A stretch of 33,073 bases of DNA, from positions 1-33,073 of the forward strand of contig JACDBX010000074.1 in the NCBI GenBank assembly GCA_013694695.1, in the 5' to 3' direction. The DNA comes from Gemmatimonadales bacterium. Lineage in GTDB: Bacteria; Gemmatimonadota; Gemmatimonadetes; Gemmatimonadales; GWC2-71-9. The translations under genes and the position numbers were made by a program. Within the stretch, counting starts at the first letter, position 1, and each line of letters opens with the position of its first letter. Shown here piece after piece: positions 18,579 through 27,528 of this stretch. A model generated the notes under the pieces. It had not been told where the DNA came from. It ran no database searches and was given only the letters and a program-made list of their open reading frames with translations.

Positions 18579-19339
18579 GCCCCCAGTTCGTCGCGGAGAC
18601 GGGTGCGCGCGCCGTCGATGCGCGCCCGTACCCGGTCCCGCAACGCCCCGATGTCGTCGTGCGTCAGTCCGGCGGTTGGCTCGGGTTCGAGGATCTCCAC
18701 CACTGCCGTCGAGGGGTTGATGCGCCAGTCGTGCTTCGCGATGGCGTCGCGCGTGCCATAGAGCGCGAGCGGGAGAATCGGGACGCCGGCATCGATCGCG
18801 AGGCGAAACGCTCCATCCTTGAACGGCAGCATCTCCGACGTCTTCGAGCGCGTCCCCTCAGGGAACATCATCACCGACGCTCGCTTCCCCAGCCGGTCAT
18901 GGCATTCTGCCATCGCTGCGCGGGCGCTGCTCGCCAGCCCGCGATGAACCGGGATGTCCCGCACTCCCCACATCATCCACCCGAAGAGCGGCACCTTCAT
19001 GATCGACGCCTTGCTGAGCCACTTCATCTCCCATGGGAGGTGACAGAGGAGCAGCATGTCGGCGAATGATTCGTGGTTGGCCACCACGACGAACGGATTG
19101 CGGGGATCGGCGGGTACGAGACCGCGCACGGTGAAGTGCCACCGGGGGGTGAGCGCCACCACGGCCGTGCCGAGCACCCGGAAGAGCCGGCCGCCGTGAT
19201 AGTTGGCTGGGTCGATACCCATGCCGACAATGCGCCAGAGCACCACGAACGGAAGGCCGACGATCACCGCGGTGATGAGAACGGCCCACATCCATAGCGA
19301 TGCGAGGGTGGTGCGGAACGATCGGACGATGTTCGACAT
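18575..19339 (-). CDS. plsC: 1-acyl-sn-glycerol-3-phosphate acyltransferase-like
   Basis: VVANHESFADMLLL (HX4D) and VMMFPEGTRSKT motifs; N-terminal TM. Confidence 0.93.
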   Translation of the reverse strand: MSNIVRSFRTTLASLWMWAVLITAVIVGLPFVVLWRIVGMGIDPANYHGGRLFRVLGTAVVALTPRWHFTVRGLVPADPRNPFVVVANHESFADMLLLCHLPWEMKWLSKASIMKVPLFGWMMWGVRDIPVHRGLASSARAAMAECHDRLGKRASVMMFPEGTRSKTSEMLPFKDGAFRLAIDAGVPILPLALYGTRDAIAKHDWRINPSTAVVEILEPEPTAGLTHDDIGALRDRVRARIDGARTRLRDELGA

Positions 19340-19404
19340 TGGCGGGAAGGTACGCGCAGGGGATGACGGCGCAATCCGGACGCATTGGCGGCCCGGTCCC
19401 GCCG

Positions 19405-20460
19405 CTAGCTGCGCCTGGCCAGTCCCGCCTTGGCGTCGGGTGTCGCAATTTCTTCGAGCGCCCGGTACGCGGCCGTCCTCACCGATGCCTCGGCGTGGCG
19501 GAGCAACCCCGTCAGCGCCGGCACGGCCCGTTCCATCCGGCGGAGCCCCGCAACTTCGGCGGCACCAGCCACCAGGTCTGGCCGATGGCTGCCCAGCGCG
19601 GTGACGAGCGCGTCGGTGGCATGCGGCGCCGCGACCAGCGCGTCGATGTAGGCACGCCGTTCTGCGCGACCCGGGGCGCCGTCCAGCGCCTCGACCAGCG
19701 CAGTTGCCCCCTCGTTGCCAAGTGCATGAATGGCGGCGAGGATCTCCGGCGGAACCGGTGGGCGCGGCAGCTCACGCACGAGTGAATCGACGACGTGTGG
19801 CGGTGCAACACGCCGACGCTCCCGCGAGATGATGGTGCGCGTTGCGTCGTCGCTTGAGGCATCGAGTTGCTGCAGGTCGAGGACCACCCGTGCGACCCGC
19901 GGCCAGTCCCTCGCCTCGACGGCAGCGGCACCAGCGTGCAGCAACGGATCCAGTCGCGTCGAGAACTCGGCCCGATCGGCTTCTCGGGTCACCGCCGCAG
20001 GGACGGCGTCGCGCCGCGGCACGGAGCCCGGAATATCAAGGAGCGCGGCCCGGAGGGCGTCGCTCATCGCCGGTCGCCTCCCGGCAACCAGGAGCGCACC
20101 GGGCACGCTCGACGTGAGCGCGTCGCGAACATGATCGGCCGACGGAAAGAGGCCGGGTGCCGACGCCATGATCTCGGCGACATCGCCCCACTGCCTCGGA
20201 CCCAGGCCAGCGGGAAGCTGGATCCGGCTGGTGTCGTGCTCGATCATCGCCGTGCGCATCAGCAGTGCCCCAGGTGCGTCACCGCCCACGGGAACACCGT
20301 TGACTAGAAGCCGCTCGTCATCGAGCTCGAAAACGACCACGCTCCCCGCGGCAGCCCGGGTGAGGAGGCCAAGGACACGTTCACTGCCCACCGGGTCGAC
20401 CGACGAGGCTCGGACTTGGTAAATGGCAGCGGCAAACAGCGCGGTCAGCGGGACTGGCAC
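19405..20460 (-). CDS. HEAT-repeat domain protein
   Basis: C-terminal ALGNEGATALVEALDGAPGRAERRAYIDALVAAPHATDALVTALGS...AVPALTGLLRHAEASVRTAAYRALEEIATPDAKAGL. Confidence 0.75.
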   Translation of the reverse strand: MPVPLTALFAAAIYQVRASSVDPVGSERVLGLLTRAAAGSVVVFELDDERLLVNGVPVGGDAPGALLMRTAMIEHDTSRIQLPAGLGPRQWGDVAEIMASAPGLFPSADHVRDALTSSVPGALLVAGRRPAMSDALRAALLDIPGSVPRRDAVPAAVTREADRAEFSTRLDPLLHAGAAAVEARDWPRVARVVLDLQQLDASSDDATRTIISRERRRVAPPHVVDSLVRELPRPPVPPEILAAIHALGNEGATALVEALDGAPGRAERRAYIDALVAAPHATDALVTALGSHRPDLVAGAAEVAGLRRMERAVPALTGLLRHAEASVRTAAYRALEEIATPDAKAGLARRS

Positions 20461-20467
20461 GTCTTGA

Positions 20468-22123
20468 CTACCTCAGGCGGTGTGCTGCGAGGGCGGCAGC
20501 GACGTCTCGAAATCGGTCATAGGGGGGTTTCAGGTGCAATGCCCGGGCCACAATGAGCGTTGCGGGCGCGGGGAGGACACCATCGTCGAAGATTGCCTCG
20601 AACGGCACCACCGCCCGTACGGCGCGTTGATCGACGCGAAAGGCTCGGTTGAGTGCCTCACGGGCAAAATTCGGATCGTGCGTGACGACCAATGTTGACA
20701 CCCCACGCTCTCGCCGATCCAGCACCATGTCGACCACGCGCCGCCGCGACGCATCGTCCAAACCTGCAGTCGGCTCGTCGAGCAGCAGCAGCTCGGGTTC
20801 CGCAACCAGCAAGGCAGCCAGCGCCACCAGCCGTCGCACCGGCAGCGGAAGATCTCCGGGGTGGCGGTCGCCCATGTCCAGCAGGCCGAGCTGGTGAAGC
20901 GTGGCGTCGACGCGCGCGTCGATGCGGGCAGCGTCCCACCCCGCGTGTTCTGCCGTGAATCGACATTCCTGCTTCACCGTGGTGGCAAACAATTGCCGCT
21001 CTGGCTGCTGGGAAAGCATTGCCACACGCGGTGCCAGGTCTTCCGGGTGGCGACCGACGGTGGGCTGGTCGAGAACGATCACCGATCCGTGTCGCGGATG
21101 CTCCAGCGCCATGGCCAGTCGAAGCAGCGTCGACTTGCCCGCGCCGTTGGCGCCGAAGAGTCCACATGCATCGCCGCGGTGCACCGTCATCGTCGCGGCG
21201 CGGAGCACGTCACTCGTTCCGGAGTAGCCGAAGTCGACCTCCCGCAGCTCGAAGACTGGTGACGAATCCACCACCACCGCGGCGGGCGCGGCACGATGGT
21301 CCGTCGCGACGGTGTCGATCTGCGCGAGGAGTGCCGGCGGCGTGATCGCCCGGGGTGCCGGGAGCCCGGCTGCGGCCGCCAGGGCAGCGGTGTCGGTGGT
21401 GCCCGCGCCGTGGGCGTGCATCGCGTCGCCCGCGAGCAACTCATGCGGCACGCCGTCCAGCACGGCCCGTCCATGAGCAAGCACCACAACCCGGTCGGCG
21501 AGTGGGTACATCGCCTCGGCGTCCTCACTGGCAACCACGACCGTCGCGCCGTCGTCGGCGAGTGAGCGGAGGATGCGCTGGACCATCCGTCGGGTCCCGT
21601 GATCGAGCGCGGAGAATGGTTCGTCAAGAAGCCACGTGCGGGGCGCGGCAACGGCGAGTGCCGCGATGACAACGCGCTGCGTTTCGCCGCCCGAAAGGGT
21701 GGACGGCGCACGGTCGGCGAGCGCGGCCAGGTCGAAGCGACCGAGTGCGTCATCGACCCTGCTGAGGATCTCCTGTCGCCCGAGGCCAAGGTTCATCGGC
21801 CCCACGGCGAGCTCGGCGCGCACGGTCGGCGCGATGCCACTGAGCTGGAGCTGTGGTGATGGCGCCAGGTAGCCGATTGCGAGTGCGAGGGGTGAGTCTC
21901 GGGCTGGGTCGGTGTCGTCCACGAGCACGCTTCCGCGCCGCTCGCCGCCGGTGAGTCGGGGAGCGAGTCCTGCGGCAGCGAGCAGTAAGGTGCTGGTTCC
22001 GCTTCCGATCGCGCCGGTGAGCCAGGTCACTCGGCCCGGAATGATGTCCAGGTCGACATCATCCAGCGCTGCGAGGGATTGTGCCGGATATCGGAACCAG
22101 AGCCCGCGCACCGCAATCGTCAT
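20468..22123 (-). CDS. Fused double-ATPase (two NBDs) energy-coupling-factor ABC protein
   Basis: Two ABC domains: NBD1 GAIGSGTST / LSGGETQR / TWLLDEPFSALD; NBD2 GANGAGKST / LPLPVRR / LLLLDEPTAGLD / VVTHD. ATG 22123 overlaps the ecfT stop. Confidence 0.92.
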   Translation of the reverse strand: MTIAVRGLWFRYPAQSLAALDDVDLDIIPGRVTWLTGAIGSGTSTLLLAAAGLAPRLTGGERRGSVLVDDTDPARDSPLALAIGYLAPSPQLQLSGIAPTVRAELAVGPMNLGLGRQEILSRVDDALGRFDLAALADRAPSTLSGGETQRVVIAALAVAAPRTWLLDEPFSALDHGTRRMVQRILRSLADDGATVVVASEDAEAMYPLADRVVVLAHGRAVLDGVPHELLAGDAMHAHGAGTTDTAALAAAAGLPAPRAITPPALLAQIDTVATDHRAAPAAVVVDSSPVFELREVDFGYSGTSDVLRAATMTVHRGDACGLFGANGAGKSTLLRLAMALEHPRHGSVIVLDQPTVGRHPEDLAPRVAMLSQQPERQLFATTVKQECRFTAEHAGWDAARIDARVDATLHQLGLLDMGDRHPGDLPLPVRRLVALAALLVAEPELLLLDEPTAGLDDASRRRVVDMVLDRRERGVSTLVVTHDPNFAREALNRAFRVDQRAVRAVVPFEAIFDDGVLPAPATLIVARALHLKPPYDRFRDVAAALAAHRLR

Positions 22124-22851
22124 CCGAAGCGCCACCACCCCGCGGCTGCCACCAGGAGCAGTGCAGCCCAGCGGATCACGCGGTCGACCGATCGGTCCCG
22201 CGGCGGATCGATCGGCGTACGCGGGCCGACCAAGGTCAGGCCGCGAGTCTCGAGCGCGAGTGCCCGATCGTCGGCCTCCATCACCGACATCAACATCAAC
22301 GGGAAGACGAGTGCCGGGATGGCACGCGCCTTCGACAGCATCGTCCTGCCGGTCCTGAGCCCGCGGGTGCGTTGCGCCTCTCGCAGGCGCACGGCCTGCT
22401 CCCGCAGGCGATCGGCGGCATCGAGCGTGGCGACCACGACGAACGCCATGTCGAATCGCCAGCCGCGCGCGATCGCGGCCTGGAGGAACCGGTGGGGATC
22501 GAAACTGGTCGCAAACACGAGCGACGCGGTCACGATGGCCGCGAGCCGGAGCCCCTGCTCCAGAGCCCACGACAACCCGGTGGTGGAGAGCGCCACGCCG
22601 AGGACCACGGTTGTGCGGGGCTCATCACCCATCACTCCATGCATGATGAGGAGCAGGATCCAGAACGGCGCGCACACCGCGATGCCGAGCGCTACGCCGC
22701 GTGCGCCACCGGTCGCCACCGCGATCACGACGGTCACGATGTAGACCAGGAGCGTGCCCGCCGGCGGCGGCGCGAGGATCGCCGTGGCCGCAAGAGCGAG
22801 GGCCACCGTTGCCGGTGTGAAAGGATGGGCACGACGGGCGAGACTGGTCAC
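22120..22851 (-). CDS. ecfT: Energy-coupling factor transmembrane protein (EcfT-like)
   Basis: Multiple TMs; VVATLDAADRLREQAVRLREAQRTRGLRTG and ALALETRGL coupling-helix-like xRG motifs; adjacent to ABC ATPase and S-component. Confidence 0.88.
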   Translation of the reverse strand: MTSLARRAHPFTPATVALALAATAILAPPPAGTLLVYIVTVVIAVATGGARGVALGIAVCAPFWILLLIMHGVMGDEPRTTVVLGVALSTTGLSWALEQGLRLAAIVTASLVFATSFDPHRFLQAAIARGWRFDMAFVVVATLDAADRLREQAVRLREAQRTRGLRTGRTMLSKARAIPALVFPLMLMSVMEADDRALALETRGLTLVGPRTPIDPPRDRSVDRVIRWAALLLVAAAGWWRFG

Positions 22852-23417
22852 CGGCCCACTGCGCGGGCTGCGAGGGGAAACCGACCGAGAATCCGCAGCG
22901 GGAGCGAGCGGAGCAGGATCCCGAGCAGGATGAACGAGATCGTCTTGTCGAGAATGTCGGTCAGCAATGAGGCTGTGGTGACCGCCGCAGCGAGCGAGAA
23001 CCCGGCTGAGCGGAAGAGTGCCCCCACTGCGGTGACGCCAGTGGCCGTGACGCCGCCAAAGAGGAAGTACGAGATCGCGGCCGACGTCAGGCCGCACGCG
23101 ACGCCGCAGGCCGCGCCCCAGGCCGCACTCCGCGACGTGTTGCCGAAGCCGCCGCGTGCGGCCGCGAGTGCCGCCAGCGCCGCGATCAGCCACTGGATCG
23201 GCGTGAATGCCAGCCACACGTATCCGCGAAGCATCCCCGACAGCAGTTGGCCGAGGGTACCGACCAGGAGGCCGCCGCTGAGTCCGTCGAGGACCGCCAC
23301 CAGCGAGGTGCCGAGGGTGTCGAGGTACACCGGAAGGGCCAGTTCGCTCGCCACCTGGCCCACCACCAGGTTGATCGCAACGGCTGTCGGAATGAGCGCG
23401 AGGAGACGTGGCGACAT
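22848..23417 (-). CDS. Putative ECF transporter S-component, substrate unknown
   Basis: ~6 TM; ALIPTAVAINLVVGQVASELALPVYLDTLGTSLVAVLDGLSGGLLVGTLGQLLSGML; GTGA overlap with ecfT. Confidence 0.78.
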   Translation of the reverse strand: MSPRLLALIPTAVAINLVVGQVASELALPVYLDTLGTSLVAVLDGLSGGLLVGTLGQLLSGMLRGYVWLAFTPIQWLIAALAALAAARGGFGNTSRSAAWGAACGVACGLTSAAISYFLFGGVTATGVTAVGALFRSAGFSLAAAVTTASLLTDILDKTISFILLGILLRSLPLRILGRFPLAARAVGR

Positions 23418-23482
23418 GTCGAGCGTGGCTCCCGGGGTGCGGGGTCGGTAGAATCTATGCTCATTCAACCCGGATTCTCGTG

Positions 23483-23857
23483 ATGCGCACCACGCTCCTC
23501 CTCTCGCTCCTCGCTCCACTCGCCGCCGCACCGCTCGCCGCACAGGGCGGGGACCGCGCACCGAGCACGACCCCGGCCGCGTCATCGGGATACGGCGCGT
23601 ATTTCGGTTCGCGGCCCAGCATGGACGAGGGCGGCGGTGGCGTACTGATTGAAGCGGTCACCACCGGTTCACCCGCGGACAAGGCTGGTGTGCGCCCCGG
23701 CGATGTGCTCGTGAAAATGGGGAAGCGCGACATGGTCGACCTTGCGGCGATGACCGAAGTGCTGCGCACCCACAAGGCGGGCGATACCCTCGCCGTGGTG
23801 GTGCGACGCGGCTCCGATACGCGCACCCTCCAGGTCGTGCTCGGCGTGCGCCCATGA
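23483..23857 (+). CDS. Secreted single-PDZ-domain protein
   Basis: Signal peptide; GVLIEAVTTGSPADKAGVRPGDVLVKMGKRDMVDLAAMTEVLRTHKAGDTLAVVVRRG. Confidence 0.9.
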   Translation: MRTTLLLSLLAPLAAAPLAAQGGDRAPSTTPAASSGYGAYFGSRPSMDEGGGGVLIEAVTTGSPADKAGVRPGDVLVKMGKRDMVDLAAMTEVLRTHKAGDTLAVVVRRGSDTRTLQVVLGVRP

Positions 23858-24312
23858 GCGCCGTGCTCGATGCCGAGCGCGTGGTGACCCGTCTTCGGGC
23901 CGGGTTCAATCATGGCGTGCCGCGCGTACAGCTTCTCACCATGGCCGCGGAGCTGATTCGCGAATCCGGTGTGCCATACACCTCGGTTTATCTCTACATG
24001 CTGCACGGCGACGACCTCGTGCTCGAGGCATGGAGTGGACGTGAGACCGAACACGTACGGATTCCCGTGGGACAGGGTGTGTGCGGCACCGCGGTCGCCA
24101 CCGGCGAGGACCAGAACGTTCCGGATGTGCAAGGTCGGGAGAACTACATCGCATGCAACCTGTTCACGAAGTCGGAACTGGTGGTGCTGATCCGGCGCGG
24201 TGCCCAGATCCTGGGGCAGATCGACGTCGATTCCGACCAGGTTGATCCGTTCACGGCCGATGAGGAGCGTGCCGTCCGGCAGGTGGCCGAGGCGCTGGCG
24301 GTGCTCCTCTGA
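23854..24312 (+). CDS. GAF domain protein related to free-methionine-(R)-sulfoxide reductase (MsrC-like)
   Basis: HVRIPVGQGVCGTAVATGEDQNVPDVQGRENYIACNLFTKSELVVLIRRGAQILGQIDVDSDQVDPFTADEE aligns with fRMsr motifs (GVCGTA, IAC, SE, DxDS). Confidence 0.75.
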   Translation: MSAVLDAERVVTRLRAGFNHGVPRVQLLTMAAELIRESGVPYTSVYLYMLHGDDLVLEAWSGRETEHVRIPVGQGVCGTAVATGEDQNVPDVQGRENYIACNLFTKSELVVLIRRGAQILGQIDVDSDQVDPFTADEERAVRQVAEALAVLL

Positions 24313-24320
24313 GCGAGCAG

Positions 24321-25142
24321 ATGCGCCACGTGCGAGGCGTCGAGATCTTCGAGCGCCGCCACGGCGAAGGTCCCGAGGTGATCGTGCTGCACGGCGGACC
24401 CGGTGCGCACCACGACTACCTCCTGCCGGGCTTCGACGCGCTCGCGAAGCGGCGCACGCTGGTCTACTACGACCAGCGCGGCGGCGGGCGCTCTCCGGTG
24501 GCGCGTGACGCTCCTGTCGGGTGGCGCGAACACGTGGCCGACCTCGAGGCGCTGCGCGACGTGTGGGGGCTCGACACGCTCCATCTTTGCGGATACTCCT
24601 GGGGTGCGCTCCTGGCGATGTTGTACGCCATCACGCACCCGAACCGGGTTGCGTCGCTCGCGCTGGTATCGCCTGCGCCCGCGGCGCGGCAGGAACGCGA
24701 GGAATACGAGGCCGTGCTGGCAGTGCGCAGCAGCACACCCGAGATCCGGGCCGCGCGGGACGCGCTGCAGCAGGAGGGACTTCGGGCAACCGACCCGGCG
24801 GCGCATGCGCAGCGTCTCTTCGAGCTCGCGGTCGCCGGCTACTTTCATGATCCCTCGCGCGCTGGCGACCTGACGCCGTTCCGCGTCACGGGCCGCACCC
24901 AGCAGCAGGTGTGGGAGTCCATGGGCGACGATTTCGATCTGCGTCCCGCGCTGCGCGCACTCAAGGTCGACGCGATCGTGGTGCATGGCGATGACGATCC
25001 GATCCCGGTGTCGACGGCAGCGGCCACGGCTGATGCGCTGGGCGCACCGCTGGTCGTGCTCGAGGACTGCGGACACGTCCCGTATGTCGAGGCCCTCGAC
25101 GCGTTTGTGGCGGCGCTCGACCCCTTCCTGCCGCACGCGTGA
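24321..25142 (+). CDS. Alpha/beta hydrolase, proline-iminopeptidase-like
   Basis: VIVLHGGPGAHHDYLLPGFDAL, YYDQRGGGRS, LCGYSWGALLAMLYA, DDDPIPV, EDCGHVPYVE. Confidence 0.92.
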   Translation: MRHVRGVEIFERRHGEGPEVIVLHGGPGAHHDYLLPGFDALAKRRTLVYYDQRGGGRSPVARDAPVGWREHVADLEALRDVWGLDTLHLCGYSWGALLAMLYAITHPNRVASLALVSPAPAARQEREEYEAVLAVRSSTPEIRAARDALQQEGLRATDPAAHAQRLFELAVAGYFHDPSRAGDLTPFRVTGRTQQQVWESMGDDFDLRPALRALKVDAIVVHGDDDPIPVSTAAATADALGAPLVVLEDCGHVPYVEALDAFVAALDPFLPHA

Positions 25143-25786
25143 CGTCCGGGCGTGTTCACCCGTTCAACTTGGTGTTCGACGGGATCGCCGACGAGCGATT
25201 CCCGGCCATTCGCGACGTGCTGGGCGATGCGATTGATCTCGATGCATTCCTCGTCACCCATCCAGCGATCGAATTGCTTCACGAACTGCGACCCGACGAG
25301 GGACTTGGCGAGGCGATTGATGATTTCGTGCGCTTCGTGCATGCCGGATTCCGGTTCTGGGTTGCCGGGTCAACAACGGTCGAGCTTGACCGCCAGGCGA
25401 CCGAGCGCCTCTGCGTTGGTGATTGGCGGTCGCGGCCGGAGGGGACGGCGTTGCCAGGCGCGATGTACATTCAGGTCGCGCCCCGGGTCATCTGGGCGCA
25501 GCTCGAAGACGAGGCGGCATTTGAGCCGCTCGATGGCTGGTTCGCCCTGGGCGAGGGAGAGATCCGCCATGTGGTGGGATGCTTCGGCGTTCACCCCGAC
25601 CGACCGGGCCTGTCGGTAATGTCCGTGGACGAACAGCCCACGCAGCACCTTCGGCGCAACGATGGCACACCGCTGTTCAGTCCGACGATGCCCGGGGGTG
25701 AGGCCGCCGGACTGCATGCCATCAGCGGACCCGACGAGCTGGCACTGCTGGCCGAGCGGGCCGACGTCATGAGGGAGGGGGGTTGA
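25139..25786 (+). CDS. Hypothetical protein
   Basis: Complete ORF overlapping both neighbours (GTGA start, TGATG end); no recognised domain. Confidence 0.7.
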   Translation: MTSGRVHPFNLVFDGIADERFPAIRDVLGDAIDLDAFLVTHPAIELLHELRPDEGLGEAIDDFVRFVHAGFRFWVAGSTTVELDRQATERLCVGDWRSRPEGTALPGAMYIQVAPRVIWAQLEDEAAFEPLDGWFALGEGEIRHVVGCFGVHPDRPGLSVMSVDEQPTQHLRRNDGTPLFSPTMPGGEAAGLHAISGPDELALLAERADVMREGG

Positions 25787-27513
25787 TGGCTGCGATGATG
25801 GACCGTACCGGCGTCGCACGATCGCTGGAGCAGATCGCCTCGTATCTCGAACTCAACGGCGAGAACCCGTTTCGGGTCCGCGCATTCAATGGCGCGGCCA
25901 AGACCGTCCTCGGCTTTCCGGCCGAGCTGGACGTCGCACTCGCCGATGGAAGTCTTGCCAAGGCCAAGGGAATCGGGCCTGCGATCCATCAGGTCGTGAG
26001 CGAACTGGTCACCACCGGACGATCGGAGTTGCTTGAGCAACTACATGAAGATGTACCAGCTGGATTGGTCGAGATGCTTGGCATTCCAGGCCTTGGCGTG
26101 GCCAAGATCCGGTTGATTCACGAAGTCCTTGGCGTCGAGTCGATTCCCGATTTGGAGGCCGCGGCGGTAGACGGTCGGCTGGCACATCTGCCGCGCTTCG
26201 GCGCCCGGACTGCGGAGAAGATCCTCAAGGGAATCGCATTCCTGCGGCAGGCCAGCGCGTGGCGGCTGAGTCACCACGCCGGCGATGAGGCCGAGGCCCT
26301 TCGCGCCGGCCTCGCTGGCCTGCCGCATGTCCTGGCGGTCCATGTCGCGGGCGATGTGCGCCGCCGCCTCGAGATCGTCCAGGAGATCGTGATGGTACTG
26401 GTGGCGGATGTATCGCCCGCCGAAGTCTTCCGACAGCTCGCGACGATGCCCGGCGCACGCGAAATCGCCGGTCAGGACGAACGACGCGCCACGCTTCAGC
26501 TCGCCGGAGGCAGCAGTGTGCAGGTAGTCGTGACGCCCCCGCAGAACCTGGGCGCCGTCCTGGTTCAGGCAACCGGCACTGACGCCCATCTCGTCGCGCT
26601 GGCGGCGCATGCCAAGGCGCGCGGGTTCAACCTCGCCGGAGCCGCACTCTGGGAAGGGAGCCGGTTCATCCCGACTCCAACGGAAGAGGCACTCTACGGC
26701 GCACTCGATCTGCCGTGGATTCCCCCGGAACTCCGTGAATCAGGGGCCGAGATTGCCAGACCGGTGCCGACGCTCCTGGATCGCGGCGACCTGCGCGGTT
26801 TCCTCCACTGCCACACCAACTATTCCGACGGGACTCCGACGGTGGCGCAACTTGCGGAGGCGTGTCGCGCCGCCGGGTACGAGTATGTCGGGATCACCGA
26901 TCACTCGCGCGCCGCCGCATATGCCGGCGGGCTCACGCCCGACGACCTTCAGCGGCAATGGGATGAGATCGACGCGGTCAACGCGCGCGCGCCCGGGATC
27001 CAGGTCCTCAAGGGGATCGAGAGCGACATCTTGGTCGATGGCGCCCTCGATTACCCCGACCACGTCCTTGCCGGTTTCGACTTCATCATCGCATCGGTCC
27101 ACTCGCGTTTCACCATGAGTGAGCAGGAGATGACCGACCGCGTATGCCGGGCGATGACCTGTCCGTACATGACGATTCTCGGACACCCCACCGGTCGGCT
27201 GCTGTTGGCGCGCGAGGCGTATGCGATCGACCTCGACCGGGTGTTCGAGACTGCTGCGGCCAACGGTGTGGCAATCGAGATCAATGCCGATCCGCATCGA
27301 CTCGACCTTGACTGGCGCGTGCTCGGACGTGCCCGCGCCGCCGGGGTGACCATCTCGATTGGCGCCGATGCCCACAACGTGGGCGGCCTCGGCTACGTCG
27401 ACTACGGGGTGGGCATCGCGCGAAAGGGAGGTCTCGGCGCGGCCGACATCCTCAACTGCCGTGGCGTTGACGCCTTCCTGGGGTTCGCGGCCGGGCGCCG
27501 CGTGGGCGCGTAG
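25786..27513 (+). CDS. polX: PolX-family protein: HhH region, degenerate polymerase-X domain, PHP nuclease domain
   Basis: RSLEQIASYLELNGENPFRVRAF; LGIPGLGVAKIRLI; PHP motifs FLHCHTNYSDGT, GITDHSR, GIESDI, IIASVHSRF, ILGHPTGRLL, EINADPHRLD, SIGADAH. Confidence 0.93.
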   Translation: MAAMMDRTGVARSLEQIASYLELNGENPFRVRAFNGAAKTVLGFPAELDVALADGSLAKAKGIGPAIHQVVSELVTTGRSELLEQLHEDVPAGLVEMLGIPGLGVAKIRLIHEVLGVESIPDLEAAAVDGRLAHLPRFGARTAEKILKGIAFLRQASAWRLSHHAGDEAEALRAGLAGLPHVLAVHVAGDVRRRLEIVQEIVMVLVADVSPAEVFRQLATMPGAREIAGQDERRATLQLAGGSSVQVVVTPPQNLGAVLVQATGTDAHLVALAAHAKARGFNLAGAALWEGSRFIPTPTEEALYGALDLPWIPPELRESGAEIARPVPTLLDRGDLRGFLHCHTNYSDGTPTVAQLAEACRAAGYEYVGITDHSRAAAYAGGLTPDDLQRQWDEIDAVNARAPGIQVLKGIESDILVDGALDYPDHVLAGFDFIIASVHSRFTMSEQEMTDRVCRAMTCPYMTILGHPTGRLLLAREAYAIDLDRVFETAAANGVAIEINADPHRLDLDWRVLGRARAAGVTISIGADAHNVGGLGYVDYGVGIARKGGLGAADILNCRGVDAFLGFAAGRRVGA

Positions 27514-27528
27514 GCGCCGCCACGGCCG

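Noticed and set aside
20828-20860. NBD2 LPLPV signature considered as unique on its own
   Set aside because: Non-LSGGQ signatures occur in some ECF/CbiO-type ATPases; only the combination with the NBD1 lesions is reported.
22081-23451. 456-aa + strand ORF
   Set aside because: Antisense shadow of ecfT and S-component; low-complexity Arg/Ala/Pro-rich.
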